A stretch of 64,000 nucleotides of DNA. Origin: Terriglobia bacterium (GTDB lineage: Bacteria > Acidobacteriota > Vicinamibacteria > Vicinamibacterales > CAVVIG01). Positions 30,359-38,675 of the stretch are shown here, in pieces. The DNA lies in NCBI GenBank assembly GCA_020073005.1, contig JAIQFX010000048.1:1-64000 (forward strand), read 5' to 3'. The notes beneath the pieces are model-generated. The model had not been told where the DNA came from and searched no databases. It was given only the letters and a program-made list of their open reading frames with translations. Numbering within the stretch: the first letter of the stretch is position 1; every line of letters begins with the position of its first letter. The position numbers were made by a program, and so were the translations under genes.

Positions 30359-31743
30359 CGCCGGCGCCGGCTCCGCGAGCGGCGCCCGTCGATCGTTCCC
30401 GTCTGCCGGAGCCCGGGCCGGCGCGGCCGTTCACCTTTCCAACGATCGAGAAGTCGACGCTCGCCAGCGGCCTGCGCGTGTGGACCGTGCCGCATCCCGG
30501 CGTGCCGCTCGTCGCGTTCACGCTGCTCGTCCGCCGCGGCGCCGCGACGGATCCGCCGGGGAAGGAAGGGCTCGCCGCCGTCACCGCCGACATGCTCGAC
30601 GAGGGCAGCGGCGACCGATCGGCGATCGAGATGCACGAGGCGCTCGCGCGTCTCGGCGCGCAGTTCGACACCGACATCGGCTCCGACGCGACCGTGGCGA
30701 GCCTCACCGTGCTCACGCGCTTCGCCGAGCGCGCGCTCGCGCTGCTGTCGGACATGGTCGCGCGGCCCGCGCTGCGCGAGCAGGATTTTCTGCGCGTGCG
30801 CCAGCTGCGCCTCCACCGCCTGACGCAGCTGCGCGACATGCCAGGCGCGCTCGCCGATCGCGTGTTCCTGAAGCTGCTCTACGGCGCGCATCCGTACGGC
30901 CACCCGCCGATCGGCAGCGAGGCGTCGCTGACCGCGATGACGCCCGACGATGTGCGCGCGTTTCATGCGGGGGCGATTCGGCCGTCGGTGGCCACGCTGA
31001 TCGCGGCCGGCGATTGCGATCACGGGACGATCGTGCGTCTGGCCGCCGACGCGTTCGGCGATTGGACCGGGTCGGGCGGTGACGACGTCCGGGCGACAGG
31101 CGTCCCGCCGGCGGCGTCGCGCCTCCACATCGTGCCGCGGCCGAACGCGCCGCAGTCCGAGCTGCGCATCGGACAGGTGAGCGCCGCGCGCGACACGCCC
31201 GACTACCACGCGCTCGTCGTGGCGAACACGGTACTCGGCGGGCAGTTCGTCAGCCGCATCAATCTGAACCTGCGTGAGGACAAGGGGCTGACGTACGGCG
31301 CGCGCACGGCGTTCGAATTTCGCCGCCTGTCCGGCCCGTTCGTCCTGCAGGCCGGCGTGCAGACGAGCGGCACCGCGCGCGCCATCGAGGAATCGATCGG
31401 CGAGATCGCGGGCATTCGCGGTGCCCGTCCGGTGACGGACGCCGAGCTCGCGCTGGGCATCGCGGCGCTGACGCGCGGCTACGCGCGCAATTTCGAAACC
31501 GCCGATCACTTCGGACGCGCCGCGCTGCAGCTGGCGCTGTACGATCTGCCCGACGATTACTTCGCGCAGTTCGTCGCGCGCGTCGAGCGGGTGACAATCG
31601 ATGACGTGTCGCGCGTGATGACGCGCCATCTCGATCCCGCGCGGCTGACGACGCTCGTTGTAGGCGACGTCGATGCGATTGGTCCGGATCTTTCCCGCCT
31701 CGGCCTCGGCGAGCCGATCGTCCTGGCTCCAGACACGTACTGA
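30355..31743 (+). CDS. M16 family protein, zinc site lost (non-catalytic partner)
   Basis: A 462-residue protein with both M16 domains, but the HxxEH site is replaced by EGLAAVTADML, so it should not bind zinc. A proline-rich N-terminal extension of about 30 residues has no clear signal peptide. Together with the gene before it, it would form a clamshell peptidase that digests peptides. Confidence 0.83.
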   Translation: MTPAPAPRAAPVDRSRLPEPGPARPFTFPTIEKSTLASGLRVWTVPHPGVPLVAFTLLVRRGAATDPPGKEGLAAVTADMLDEGSGDRSAIEMHEALARLGAQFDTDIGSDATVASLTVLTRFAERALALLSDMVARPALREQDFLRVRQLRLHRLTQLRDMPGALADRVFLKLLYGAHPYGHPPIGSEASLTAMTPDDVRAFHAGAIRPSVATLIAAGDCDHGTIVRLAADAFGDWTGSGGDDVRATGVPPAASRLHIVPRPNAPQSELRIGQVSAARDTPDYHALVVANTVLGGQFVSRINLNLREDKGLTYGARTAFEFRRLSGPFVLQAGVQTSGTARAIEESIGEIAGIRGARPVTDAELALGIAALTRGYARNFETADHFGRAALQLALYDLPDDYFAQFVARVERVTIDDVSRVMTRHLDPARLTTLVVGDVDAIGPDLSRLGLGEPIVLAPDTY

Positions 31744-31762
31744 TAGACTCGCCTTCTCCGAA

Positions 31763-31856
31763 TCTGGTCATCGAGTCATCTGGTAATTTGGTCGTTGGTC
31801 TGTCCAATCTCCCAATCAATGACCAGATAACCAGATGACCAACTGACACAATTCAC
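31763..31856. repeat. Hairpin array of CTGGTCAT words
   Basis: Left arm: ATCTGGTCATCGAGTCATCT and variants, 7-9 nt steps. Right arm: the same words inverted (ATGACCAGATAACCAGATGA). The array ends at the ATG of the oxidoreductase gene. Confidence 0.7.
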
Positions 31857-31857
31857 C

Positions 31858-32886
31858 ATGAAAGCCGTCCGGTTTCATCAGCACGGCGACCCCGCCGTCC
31901 TCCGCTACGAGGAGGCGCCCGATCCGGATCTGTTGCCGGGCGAAGTGCTGGTGCGCGTCCGCGCCTGCGCGATGAATCATCTGGATCTGTGGGCGCGTCG
32001 CGGGATGCCGGGCGTGAAGATTCCGATGCCGCACATCGGCGGCAGCGACGTCGCCGGCGAGGTCATCTCGGCGATGGCGCCCGACGTCTCGATCGGCCGG
32101 CGCGTGATGCTGCAGCCGGGCGTCAGCTGCGGGCGATGCGCGGAGTGCCTCTCGGGACGGGACAACGCGTGCCGGCAGTACGAAGTGCTCGGCTATCGCA
32201 ATCACCCGGGCGGGTGCGCGGAGCTCGTGAAAGTGCCGGTCCAGAATCTCATTCCGATTCCCGACGAGATCGGATTCGCGCTCGCGGCCGCGTTCCCGCT
32301 GACGTTCCTCACCGCGTGGCACATGCTGATGACCCGCGCGCAGTTGAAGCGCGGCGAGGACGTGCTGGTGCTCGCGGCGGGCAGCGGCGTCGGCCAGGCG
32401 GCGATTCAGATTGCCTTCATGCACGGCGCGCGGGTGTTCGCGACGGCGGGGTCGGAGGAGAAGCTCGAGAAAGCGCGCGCGCTCGGCGCGTACGAGACGA
32501 TCCATCACTATCAGCAGAACGTCGCCGACGAGATCAACCGCCTCACGAACAAGCGCGGCGTCGATGTCGTCATAGAGCACGTGGGCGAAGCGACGTGGGC
32601 GGGCAGCATGCAGTCGCTGGCGCGCGGCGGGCGGCTGGTCACCTGCGGCGCGACCAGCGGCGCGAACGCGGCGCTGGACCTCAGGGCGCTGTTCGCGCGG
32701 CAGCTCACCGTGCACGGGTCCTACATGGGCACCAAGGGCGAGCTGATGCGGGCGGCGCGATTCTTCTTCGCCGGCCAGCTCAAACCCGTCATCGATCGGA
32801 CGTTTCCGCTCGCGGACGCGCAGGCGGCGCACCGGCGGCTCGAGGCGTCCGGCCAGTTCGGTAAGATCGTGCTCGAAGTGGACTAG
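31858..32886 (+). CDS. Zinc-binding alcohol dehydrogenase/quinone oxidoreductase
   Basis: A 342-residue MDR-family enzyme. The structural zinc motif is present (CGRCAECLSGRDNAC, about 90-105). The NAD(P) site follows (VLAAGSGVGQAAIQIAF, about 175), and NHLDLWARRG sits where the catalytic zinc ligands would be, so the catalytic zinc may be missing. That fits the quinone-oxidoreductase or crotonyl-CoA-reductase branch. Substrate unknown. A small membrane protein gene follows after its own promoter. Confidence 0.85.
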   Translation: MKAVRFHQHGDPAVLRYEEAPDPDLLPGEVLVRVRACAMNHLDLWARRGMPGVKIPMPHIGGSDVAGEVISAMAPDVSIGRRVMLQPGVSCGRCAECLSGRDNACRQYEVLGYRNHPGGCAELVKVPVQNLIPIPDEIGFALAAAFPLTFLTAWHMLMTRAQLKRGEDVLVLAAGSGVGQAAIQIAFMHGARVFATAGSEEKLEKARALGAYETIHHYQQNVADEINRLTNKRGVDVVIEHVGEATWAGSMQSLARGGRLVTCGATSGANAALDLRALFARQLTVHGSYMGTKGELMRAARFFFAGQLKPVIDRTFPLADAQAAHRRLEASGQFGKIVLEVD

Positions 32887-32898
32887 ACGCGGAACACC

Positions 32899-32926
32899 TT
32901 GACCCTCACGCCGCGTCAGGTACGAT
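32899..32926 (+). promoter_or_regulatory. Promoter of the small membrane protein
   Basis: TTGACC (32899-32904) and TACGAT (32921-32926) are 16 bp apart; GAGG precedes the GTG at 32945. Confidence 0.5.
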
Positions 32927-32944
32927 CATCTCCATCGAGGTCGC

Positions 32945-33142
32945 GTGAAACAGTTGGGCGTCAGCCTGGTCACGGTCGTCGCCGTCGTCAGCATCCTGCT
33001 GGCCGTGGCGACCGTGTGGCTGTTTCTGACCAATCCCATGACGGTCGCCAACGCCGTCAACGAAGGCGACGTGACGCCGCTCATCCGCAATCTCGCCGAC
33101 GCGATCTTCGCCGCGCTCAGCGGACTGTTGAAATACCTGTAG
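32945..33142 (+). CDS. Small single-pass membrane protein
   Basis: A 65-residue protein with GTG start: a membrane helix (LVTVVAVVSILLAVATVWLF) then a polar segment and an amphipathic helix (LIRNLADAIFAALSGLLKYL). Function unknown. The stop codon TAG abuts a GTCCGGCTGAAGCCGGAC palindrome. Confidence 0.6.
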   Translation: MKQLGVSLVTVVAVVSILLAVATVWLFLTNPMTVANAVNEGDVTPLIRNLADAIFAALSGLLKYL

Positions 33143-33240
33143 GTCCGGCTGAAGCCGGACACCACGGATATGTAGAGCCGGACACCACGGATATGTAGAG
33201 CCGGACACCACGGATCTGTGGCGTCCGCCTTCAGGCGGAC
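33141..33240. repeat. Palindromes plus a 23-bp tandem repeat
   Basis: A palindrome GTCCGGCTGAAGCCGGAC follows the stop at 33142. Then a 23-bp unit (CCGGACACCACGGATATG then TAGAG) is repeated at 33155, 33178 and, with changes, 33201. A second palindrome (GTCCGCCTTCAGGCGGAC, about 33223-33240) supplies the stop codon of the convergent hydrolase gene. Confidence 0.8.
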
Positions 33241-34310
33241 CCGAGAAGTTCCTTCTTCAGAAATCTCGTCAGAATCCAGCCGTCGAGAAACTTGAACGGC
33301 GCCTTGCCGGTCGAGTAGTGGCCGCAGGGGAGAACCGCCACCTCGTGCGGCACGCCGTGCTCGCCGAACGCTCGAACCAGATCCTCCGAGAGATCGACAG
33401 GGAACGTCAGGTCGTACCGCGCGTAAACGAGCAGCGTCCGCCGATCGCGCAGACGGTCCAGGTACCAGCGCGGGCTGATCGGCTTCCAGAGCGCGCGCAG
33501 CAGATCGAGATCGATGTGCCCGTCGAGTCCCTCGCGCACGTGGCGCGTCGAGAGTCCGCGCCAGACGACGTCGGCGAAGTGCGGCGAGATGTGATTGAGC
33601 GCCGCGGCGTCGATCAGCGGCTCGTGCGCCGCCGTGAGCAGCGCGAGACACGATCCGAGGCTCGTGCCCAGAACGCCGATGCGATCGTAGCCCTGCGACG
33701 CGAGCCACGCGATCGCGCGCCGCGCGTCGAGGACGGCCTGCCGGCAGACCTGCACCGTCCGCGCGATGTTCGCGCTGACGATGTAGTCGGCGCGGTGCAG
33801 CTCGGGCGGCATGCGCTGATCGTGGTACGGCAGGCTCAGGCGCAGCGCGCTGAGCCCGTTCCACGCGAGCAGCCGGCACAGGCCGACGTGACCGCCGGGC
33901 TCGGCGTTCCATTGCGGGAGAACGAGCACCGCCGCTCGGAAGTGTGAGTTGTAGCGCGAGCCTTTCAGGCGAGCGGGATAGTAGCGGCAATAGACCGTGT
34001 TGTTCGTCTCGTGCGGCGTGACGAGCGCGGAGGGAAACGTGAGAACATTCCCGCCAGGGCCATCGGGCGCGGCGCGCAGCGTGTACTCGTCGGTCGGCGG
34101 CAGCGAATAGAACGCGTCGGTGTCGGCCATCACGCTCGACACCCAGTTGCTCAGAATTGCCGACGGCTGATCGCCGTCGACGCGCGGAACGCCGGCCGCG
34201 TGACCGTTCTGCGGAATCCAGTCGAGTCCCCATTCGAACGGACGGACGACGCGATCTTTCGTGACCGAGGCGAGGCGGTGCTCCCAGGCGTGGAAGATGG
34301 CTTGCAGCAT
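33231..34310 (-). CDS. Alpha/beta hydrolase, ABHD18-like
   Basis: A 359-residue protein with the catalytic serine in GVLGTSLGSCLAL, an acidic residue in YARYDLTFPVD and the final histidine in LPCGHYSTGKAPF, in the right order for an alpha/beta hydrolase. The tail matches the ABHD18 family (uncharacterised lipases or thioesterases). An in-frame GTAGCGCGAGCC-type repeat (33950-33975) is translated as [11 protein letters not shown], and the stop lies inside a palindrome. Its 5' end overlaps the -35 box of the lysine operon promoter. Confidence 0.7.
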   Translation of the reverse strand: MLQAIFHAWEHRLASVTKDRVVRPFEWGLDWIPQNGHAAGVPRVDGDQPSAILSNWVSSVMADTDAFYSLPPTDEYTLRAAPDGPGGNVLTFPSALVTPHETNNTVYCRYYPARLKGSRYNSHFRAAVLVLPQWNAEPGGHVGLCRLLAWNGLSALRLSLPYHDQRMPPELHRADYIVSANIARTVQVCRQAVLDARRAIAWLASQGYDRIGVLGTSLGSCLALLTAAHEPLIDAAALNHISPHFADVVWRGLSTRHVREGLDGHIDLDLLRALWKPISPRWYLDRLRDRRTLLVYARYDLTFPVDLSEDLVRAFGEHGVPHEVAVLPCGHYSTGKAPFKFLDGWILTRFLKKELLGSA

Positions 34311-34329
34311 CCATCTCTCATGCTATACT
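34302..34329 (+). promoter_or_regulatory. Promoter of the lysine/DAP operon
   Basis: TTGCAG (34302-34307) and TATACT (34324-34329) are separated by 16 bp. The expected start of transcription (34336-34339) coincides with an ATG at 34339, which opens the candidate leader peptide. It overlaps the first codons of the divergent hydrolase gene. Confidence 0.6.
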
Positions 34330-34338
34330 GCCTGCTTC

Positions 34339-34458
34339 ATGCGATTCGATTCATTGACGTTGTTCACAGGGGGCGCGGCGTTCCTCTCTGTGAAGAAATC
34401 CAAGTGCATCGACCGAAAGCGGGCCTGCCGCGTCGGAGAATGTGTGCTCGAGACCTAG
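34339..34458 (+). CDS. Candidate leader peptide of the lysine operon (39 aa)
   Basis: MRFDSLTLFTGGAAFL then SVKKSKCIDRKRACRVGECV and LET. It has no ribosome binding site but would be translated from a leaderless transcript. Lys codons AAG-AAA-TCC-AAG lie at 34393-34404, and another AAG at 34417. The CCGCGTCGG word at 34428-34436 lies within it and repeats the right arm of the terminator, so ribosome position could choose between structures. Whether it is translated is inferred; it may be chance. Confidence 0.35.
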   Translation: MRFDSLTLFTGGAAFLSVKKSKCIDRKRACRVGECVLET

Positions 34459-34503
34459 TCCTCATAGCAACGAGCGTTCATGCTGCCGACCGGTTGAAAA
34501 CCG
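34428..34503 (+). promoter_or_regulatory. Possible antiterminator structure
   Basis: CCGCGTCGG (34428-34436) is identical to the core of the right terminator arm (34501-34509). It can pair with the left arm CCGACCGG (34486-34493), with one bulged base. If this pairing forms first, the terminator cannot. The two structures are mutually exclusive, as in attenuators. Confidence 0.45.
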
Positions 34504-34519
34504 CGTCGGCTTTTTTTTT
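34485..34519 (+). terminator. Strong intrinsic terminator upstream of asd
   Basis: GCCGACCGGTT (34485-34495) pairs with AACCGCGTCGGC (34499-34510), one bulged base, 3-nt loop, followed by nine T (34511-34519). It is the clearest intrinsic terminator in the window, yet it stands in front of asd (ATG 34540), so it probably controls readthrough into the operon. Confidence 0.85.
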
Positions 34520-34539
34520 GGCCAAAGGGGCTTCTTGAT

Positions 34540-35601
34540 ATGTCAGTCATCGACGTCGGCATTCTTGGCGCGACCGGGCAGGTCGGCCAGCAGTTCATCG
34601 CGCTGCTCACGAATCATCCGTGGTTCCGCGTCAGTTGGCTCGGCGCGAGCGAGCGGTCCGCGGGCAAAGCGTACAGCGAGGCGACTGCGTGGCGGCTGCC
34701 GGCGCTGCTGCCGGACTCCGTCGCGCGGCTGCCTGTGGAAAATGCCCAGGAGGCTGCGCCGCGCGCGCCGAAGCTCGTCTTCTCGGGCCTCGACTCTTCC
34801 GTCGCCGGCGAGATCGAAGCCGCCTTCGCGCAGGCCGGCCACATCGTCGTCAGCAACGCGCGCAACTACCGGATGGAAGCGACCGTCCCGCTGCTCATCC
34901 CCGAAGTGAACGCGGATCATCTCGCGCTGCTCGCCGCGCAGGGCGCGGCGGCGGGATGGAAGGGCCGCATCGTCACGAATCCCAATTGCGCCGTCGTCGT
35001 GCTGGCGATGGCGCTCGCGCCGCTGCGCCAGTTCGGATTGAAGAAGGCGATGATCACGACGCTGCAGGCGATCTCCGGCGCGGGCTATCCGGGCGTGCCG
35101 TCGTGGGACATTCTCGGCAACGTGATTCCGTTCATCGGCGGCGGCGAGGAAGAGAAGATCGAAACCGAAGCGAACAAGATTCTCGGTGCGGTGAAGAACG
35201 GCCGCCCTGTCGAGATTGTCAATCATCCCGTCACCATCAGCGCCGCGGTCACGCGCGTGCCCGTGCAGAACGGGCACACGGGATCGATTGCCGTCGCGCT
35301 CGATCAGCATCCCGATCTCGACTCGATCATCGCCGCGTGGAATTCCTTCCGCGGCAAGCCGCAGGATCTCGAGCTGCCGTCCGCGCCGCCGCAGCCGATC
35401 GTCTATCTCACCGAACAGAACAGGCCGCAGCCCTCGCTCGACGCGAATCGCGACGGCGGCATGACCGTCACGGTCGGCCGGCTGCGACGCTGTCCGGTGC
35501 TCGACTACAAGTTCGCCGCGCTCGGCCACAACACGATCCGCGGCGCCGCGGGCGCGGCGATTCTCAACGCCGAACTGATGCACCGGGAGGGACTGCTGTG
35601 A
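34540..35601 (+). CDS. asd: Aspartate-semialdehyde dehydrogenase
   Basis: 353 residues. It makes aspartate semialdehyde, the branch point to lysine/DAP, threonine and methionine. The NADP motif is GILGATGQVGQQF (8-20), the catalytic cysteine is C150 in VTNPNC, and the LQAISGAGYPG motif is that of the archaeal/fungal-type subgroup. The active-site histidine is likely in RVPVQNGHTGS. First gene of asd-lysC-dapB-dapA-dapD-dapE-like, behind a terminator that may act as a switch. Confidence 0.93.
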   Translation: MSVIDVGILGATGQVGQQFIALLTNHPWFRVSWLGASERSAGKAYSEATAWRLPALLPDSVARLPVENAQEAAPRAPKLVFSGLDSSVAGEIEAAFAQAGHIVVSNARNYRMEATVPLLIPEVNADHLALLAAQGAAAGWKGRIVTNPNCAVVVLAMALAPLRQFGLKKAMITTLQAISGAGYPGVPSWDILGNVIPFIGGGEEEKIETEANKILGAVKNGRPVEIVNHPVTISAAVTRVPVQNGHTGSIAVALDQHPDLDSIIAAWNSFRGKPQDLELPSAPPQPIVYLTEQNRPQPSLDANRDGGMTVTVGRLRRCPVLDYKFAALGHNTIRGAAGAAILNAELMHREGLL

Positions 35602-35662
35602 GACCGACGTTCTTCCCCGCGCCACCCGCCCTACCTGCCCCACCCGCCCGGAGGATCTCTTC

Positions 35663-37006
35663 ATGAGCGTCGTCATGAAGTTCGGTGGCACGTCCGTCGC
35701 CGACGCGGATGCGATCAACCGCGTGATCGCGATCGTCGCGAAAGAGAAGTCGCCGGTCGTCGTGGTCTCCGCGCTGTCGAAAGTGACCGACACGCTCGTG
35801 AAAGTCTGTCGCCTGGCTGAAGACGGCGACGGCACCGGCGCCGCGCAGGCGCTCGACGGGCTCGTCGACCGGCATGTGTCGATCGCGTCGGCCGTGACGT
35901 CGGCGAGCCGGGCGAGCGTCCTGGCCGGCGTGAAGGAGGAGTTCGACGAGTTGATCGGCCTCGTCCACGCGCTCGCCGTGCTGCGCGAGGTCTCGCCGCG
36001 ATCGCAGGACGCCGTGCTCTCGGTCGGCGAGCTCGTCAGCAGCCGCATCGTGGCCGCCGCGCTGGCCGATCGCGGGATCGCGAGCGCCTGGGTCGATGCC
36101 CGCGGCGTGCTCGTCACGGACGCGGAGTACACCGCGGCCGTGCCGGACATGACGGCCACCTGCGATCGCGTGCGCGAGACGCTCGCGCCGCTGCAGGCCG
36201 CCGGAAAGGTCGCCGTGCTCGGCGGCTTCATCGGCGCGACGGCGAGCGGCGTGACGACGACGCTCGGGCGCGGCGGGTCGGATTATTCAGCGGCGATTTT
36301 CGGCGCGTGCCTCGGCGTCGGCGAGATTCAGATCTGGACCGACGTCGACGGCATGCTGACCGCCGATCCGCGCGTCGTAGAGCATCCGCGGCTCGTCGAG
36401 CAGCTGTCGTTCAACGAAGCGTCGGAGCTCGCGTTCTTCGGCGCGAAGGTCCTGCACCCGAGCACGATCCTGCCGGCCGTCGACAAGAACATCCCGGTCC
36501 TGATCCTCAACTCGCGGCGCCCGGAGAACACGGGCACGCGGATCACCGCGACCGGCCGGCCTGACGCGCGCGGCCTGACCGCGCTGGCGTGCAAGCGCGA
36601 CGTCACGGTCGTCGACATCACGTCGACGCGCATGCTGATGGCGCACGGTTTTCTGCGGCGGCTCTTCGAGGTGTTCGAGCGCTTCAAGACGCCGGTCGAC
36701 GTCGTGACGACGTCCGAGGTCAGCGTGTCGGTCACCGTGGACGACACGCGCCGGCTCGACGACATCGTCGAAGGACTGCGGCATTTCGCGGAAGTGAGCT
36801 CGGAGCGGGAGATGGCGATTATCTGCGCCGTGGGAGAGAATCTCCGGTCGGATCCGACCGTGTTCGCGCGCGCGGTGACCGCGCTGGACCGCGTGCCGCT
36901 GCGCCTTGTGTCGCAGGCCGCGTCGCGGCGTAACATTACGTTCGTGTTGAGAGACGCCGACGTCCCAGAGGCGATGACGCGTCTCCATGACGAGTTCTTT
37001 CACTAA
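35663..37006 (+). CDS. lysC: Aspartate kinase
   Basis: 447 residues. It phosphorylates aspartate, the first step of the pathway. KFGGTSVADADAIN (5-18), RGGSDYSAAIFGACL (ATP/aspartate site) and HPSTILPAVDKNIPV are all present. Two C-terminal ACT domains (from about 310; VTVVDITSTRMLMAHGFLRR) would bind a feedback amino acid, usually lysine or threonine. A GGAGG site lies 9 nt before the ATG. The 61-bp spacer after asd contains a CCACCCGCC-type word array. Confidence 0.95.
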   Translation: MSVVMKFGGTSVADADAINRVIAIVAKEKSPVVVVSALSKVTDTLVKVCRLAEDGDGTGAAQALDGLVDRHVSIASAVTSASRASVLAGVKEEFDELIGLVHALAVLREVSPRSQDAVLSVGELVSSRIVAAALADRGIASAWVDARGVLVTDAEYTAAVPDMTATCDRVRETLAPLQAAGKVAVLGGFIGATASGVTTTLGRGGSDYSAAIFGACLGVGEIQIWTDVDGMLTADPRVVEHPRLVEQLSFNEASELAFFGAKVLHPSTILPAVDKNIPVLILNSRRPENTGTRITATGRPDARGLTALACKRDVTVVDITSTRMLMAHGFLRRLFEVFERFKTPVDVVTTSEVSVSVTVDDTRRLDDIVEGLRHFAEVSSEREMAIICAVGENLRSDPTVFARAVTALDRVPLRLVSQAASRRNITFVLRDADVPEAMTRLHDEFFH

Positions 37007-37007
37007 G

Positions 37008-37700
37008 ATGCGCATACTCCTGGTCGGTCACGGCAAGATGGGACGGATGGTCGAAGCGCTCGCGCCGGAGTACGGGTGTGACGTCGCCGGCGTCCTGGAC
37101 CCGCTCTCGCCCCGCCACGGCGGCGGGCCGGATGCCGACGCGTGGCGCGGCGTCGACGTCGCGATCGATTTCACGACGCCCGACTCCGTGATGCAGAATG
37201 CGCCGGTCCTCGCGCGCCGCGGCATCCGTCTCGTCATCGGCACGACCGGCTGGTCCGCGCACGAGGCCGCGCTGCGGAAGGTGATCGCCGACTCCGGATC
37301 GGGCATCGTCGTCGCGCCGAATTTTTCGACGGGCGTCGTGCTGTTCGAGGCGGCGGTGGCGTACGCGGCGAAGCTGTTCGCGCCGCACCAGGAGTTCGGC
37401 GCGTTTCTCCACGAAGCGCATCACAGCGCCAAGAAGGACGCGCCGTCGGGCACCGCGCTCTCGCTCAGGCGCGCGATGGAGCAGGCCGGTTATGCGCGGC
37501 CGATCGACGTCTCGTCGACGCGGGCCGGATCGATTCCCGGCACGCACATGGTCGGCTTCGACGGCCCGGCGGAAACCGTCACGCTGACGCATGCGGCGCG
37601 CGATCGCACCGCGTTTGCCCGCGGCGCCTTGACGGCGGCGAAGTGGATCAACGGCAGGAGCGGTTGGTACTCGATGAAGGATGTGTTGGGCCTGAAGTAG
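37008..37700 (+). CDS. dapB: 4-hydroxy-tetrahydrodipicolinate reductase
   Basis: 230 residues from ATG 37008; an in-frame ATG at 36987 would overlap lysC. The nucleotide-binding GHGKMG is at 7-12, IGTTGW near 79, and the catalytic site EAHHSAKKDAPSGTA (H138, H139, K143). It reduces dihydrodipicolinate in the DAP pathway. The stop TAG is followed by GGGCTGGTGGGGCAGG, a short word array. Confidence 0.94.
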   Translation: MRILLVGHGKMGRMVEALAPEYGCDVAGVLDPLSPRHGGGPDADAWRGVDVAIDFTTPDSVMQNAPVLARRGIRLVIGTTGWSAHEAALRKVIADSGSGIVVAPNFSTGVVLFEAAVAYAAKLFAPHQEFGAFLHEAHHSAKKDAPSGTALSLRRAMEQAGYARPIDVSSTRAGSIPGTHMVGFDGPAETVTLTHAARDRTAFARGALTAAKWINGRSGWYSMKDVLGLK

Positions 37701-37728
37701 GGCTGGTGGGGCAGGTGGAGGGAACGTC

Positions 37729-38628
37729 ATGAGAACACCATTCACTGGAGTCGGCACCGCGCTCATCAGTCCGTTCACGCGCGGCGGCGAGCTGGACGAA
37801 GCGGCAGTTCGGCGGCTGGCGCGGCGACAGGTGGACGCGGGCGTCCACTTCCTGTGCCCGTGCGGCACGACCGGCGAGAATCCGACGCTGACGCACGCGG
37901 AGCGGATTCGCACCGTGGACATTCTCGCCGACGAAGTGCGGGGCGAGGTCCCGATCCTCGCCGGCGCCGGCGGCTACAACACGAAAGAAGTGATCCATCT
38001 CGCCGGCGAGATGAAGAAAGCCGGCGCGACCGGGCTGCTCTCCGTCACGCCGTACTACAACAAGCCGACGCAGGAAGGCCTCTACCAGCACTACCGCGCG
38101 ATCGCCGAGAGCACGCCGCTGCCGATCGTCGTCTACAACGTGCCGGGCCGCACGGGCGTGAACGTCGAGCCCGCGACGCTCGCGCGCATGGCCGCGCTGC
38201 CGAACATCGTCGGCGTGAAGGAAGCGTCCGGCAACGTGACGCAGATGTGCGAGATCTGCCGCATCGTGCCGAAGGACTTCATCGTCGTCTCGGGCGACGA
38301 TGCGCTCACGCTGCCGCTGATGGCGGTGGGCGGACGCGGGATCATCTCGGTGGCGGGCAACGAAATCCCGTCAGAGATGGTGCAGATGGTCGAAGCGGCC
38401 GAACGCGGCGACTTCGCCGCCGCGCGCGCGATTCACACGCGCATCCTGCCGCTGATGCTCGGCAACTTCATCGAGTCGAATCCGGTGCCGGTGAAAGCGG
38501 CGATGGCGGCGATGGGATTGATCGAAGAGATCTATCGCCTGCCGATGACGTCGCCGAAGCCGGAGTCGAAGACGAAGATTCTGCAGATTCTGAAAGAGCT
38601 CGGCCTGCTGAAGGGCGCTCTCGTGTAG
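37729..38628 (+). CDS. dapA: 4-hydroxy-tetrahydrodipicolinate synthase
   Basis: 299 residues, TIM barrel. The Schiff-base lysine is K164 (GVKEASGN), with Y136 in VVYNVPGRTG and T47-T48 in CGTTGE. It condenses pyruvate with aspartate semialdehyde. A GGAGGG site lies before the ATG. The stop codon TAG is the first three bases of a TAGCGCGAGC repeat. Confidence 0.95.
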   Translation: MRTPFTGVGTALISPFTRGGELDEAAVRRLARRQVDAGVHFLCPCGTTGENPTLTHAERIRTVDILADEVRGEVPILAGAGGYNTKEVIHLAGEMKKAGATGLLSVTPYYNKPTQEGLYQHYRAIAESTPLPIVVYNVPGRTGVNVEPATLARMAALPNIVGVKEASGNVTQMCEICRIVPKDFIVVSGDDALTLPLMAVGGRGIISVAGNEIPSEMVQMVEAAERGDFAAARAIHTRILPLMLGNFIESNPVPVKAAMAAMGLIEEIYRLPMTSPKPESKTKILQILKELGLLKGALV

Positions 38629-38668
38629 CGCGAGCGGAGATGTAGCGCGAGCCTTTCAGGCGAGCGAC
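38626..38668. repeat. TAGCGCGAGC repeat starting at the dapA stop
   Basis: TAGCGCGAGCGGAGATG then TAGCGCGAGCCTTTCAGGCG. The first three bases are the dapA stop codon. No ribosome binding site is left for dapD, whose ATG is at 38676. Confidence 0.78.
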
Positions 38669-38675
38669 CGACCAA

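Noticed and set aside
33155-33223. 23-bp tandem repeat as a CRISPR or minisatellite gene
   Set aside because: Only three units without spacers. It looks like local duplication of palindrome flanks.
34330-34480. A lysine (L-box) riboswitch upstream of asd
   Set aside because: The conserved L-box core motifs were not found. The leader is better described as an uncharacterised attenuator.
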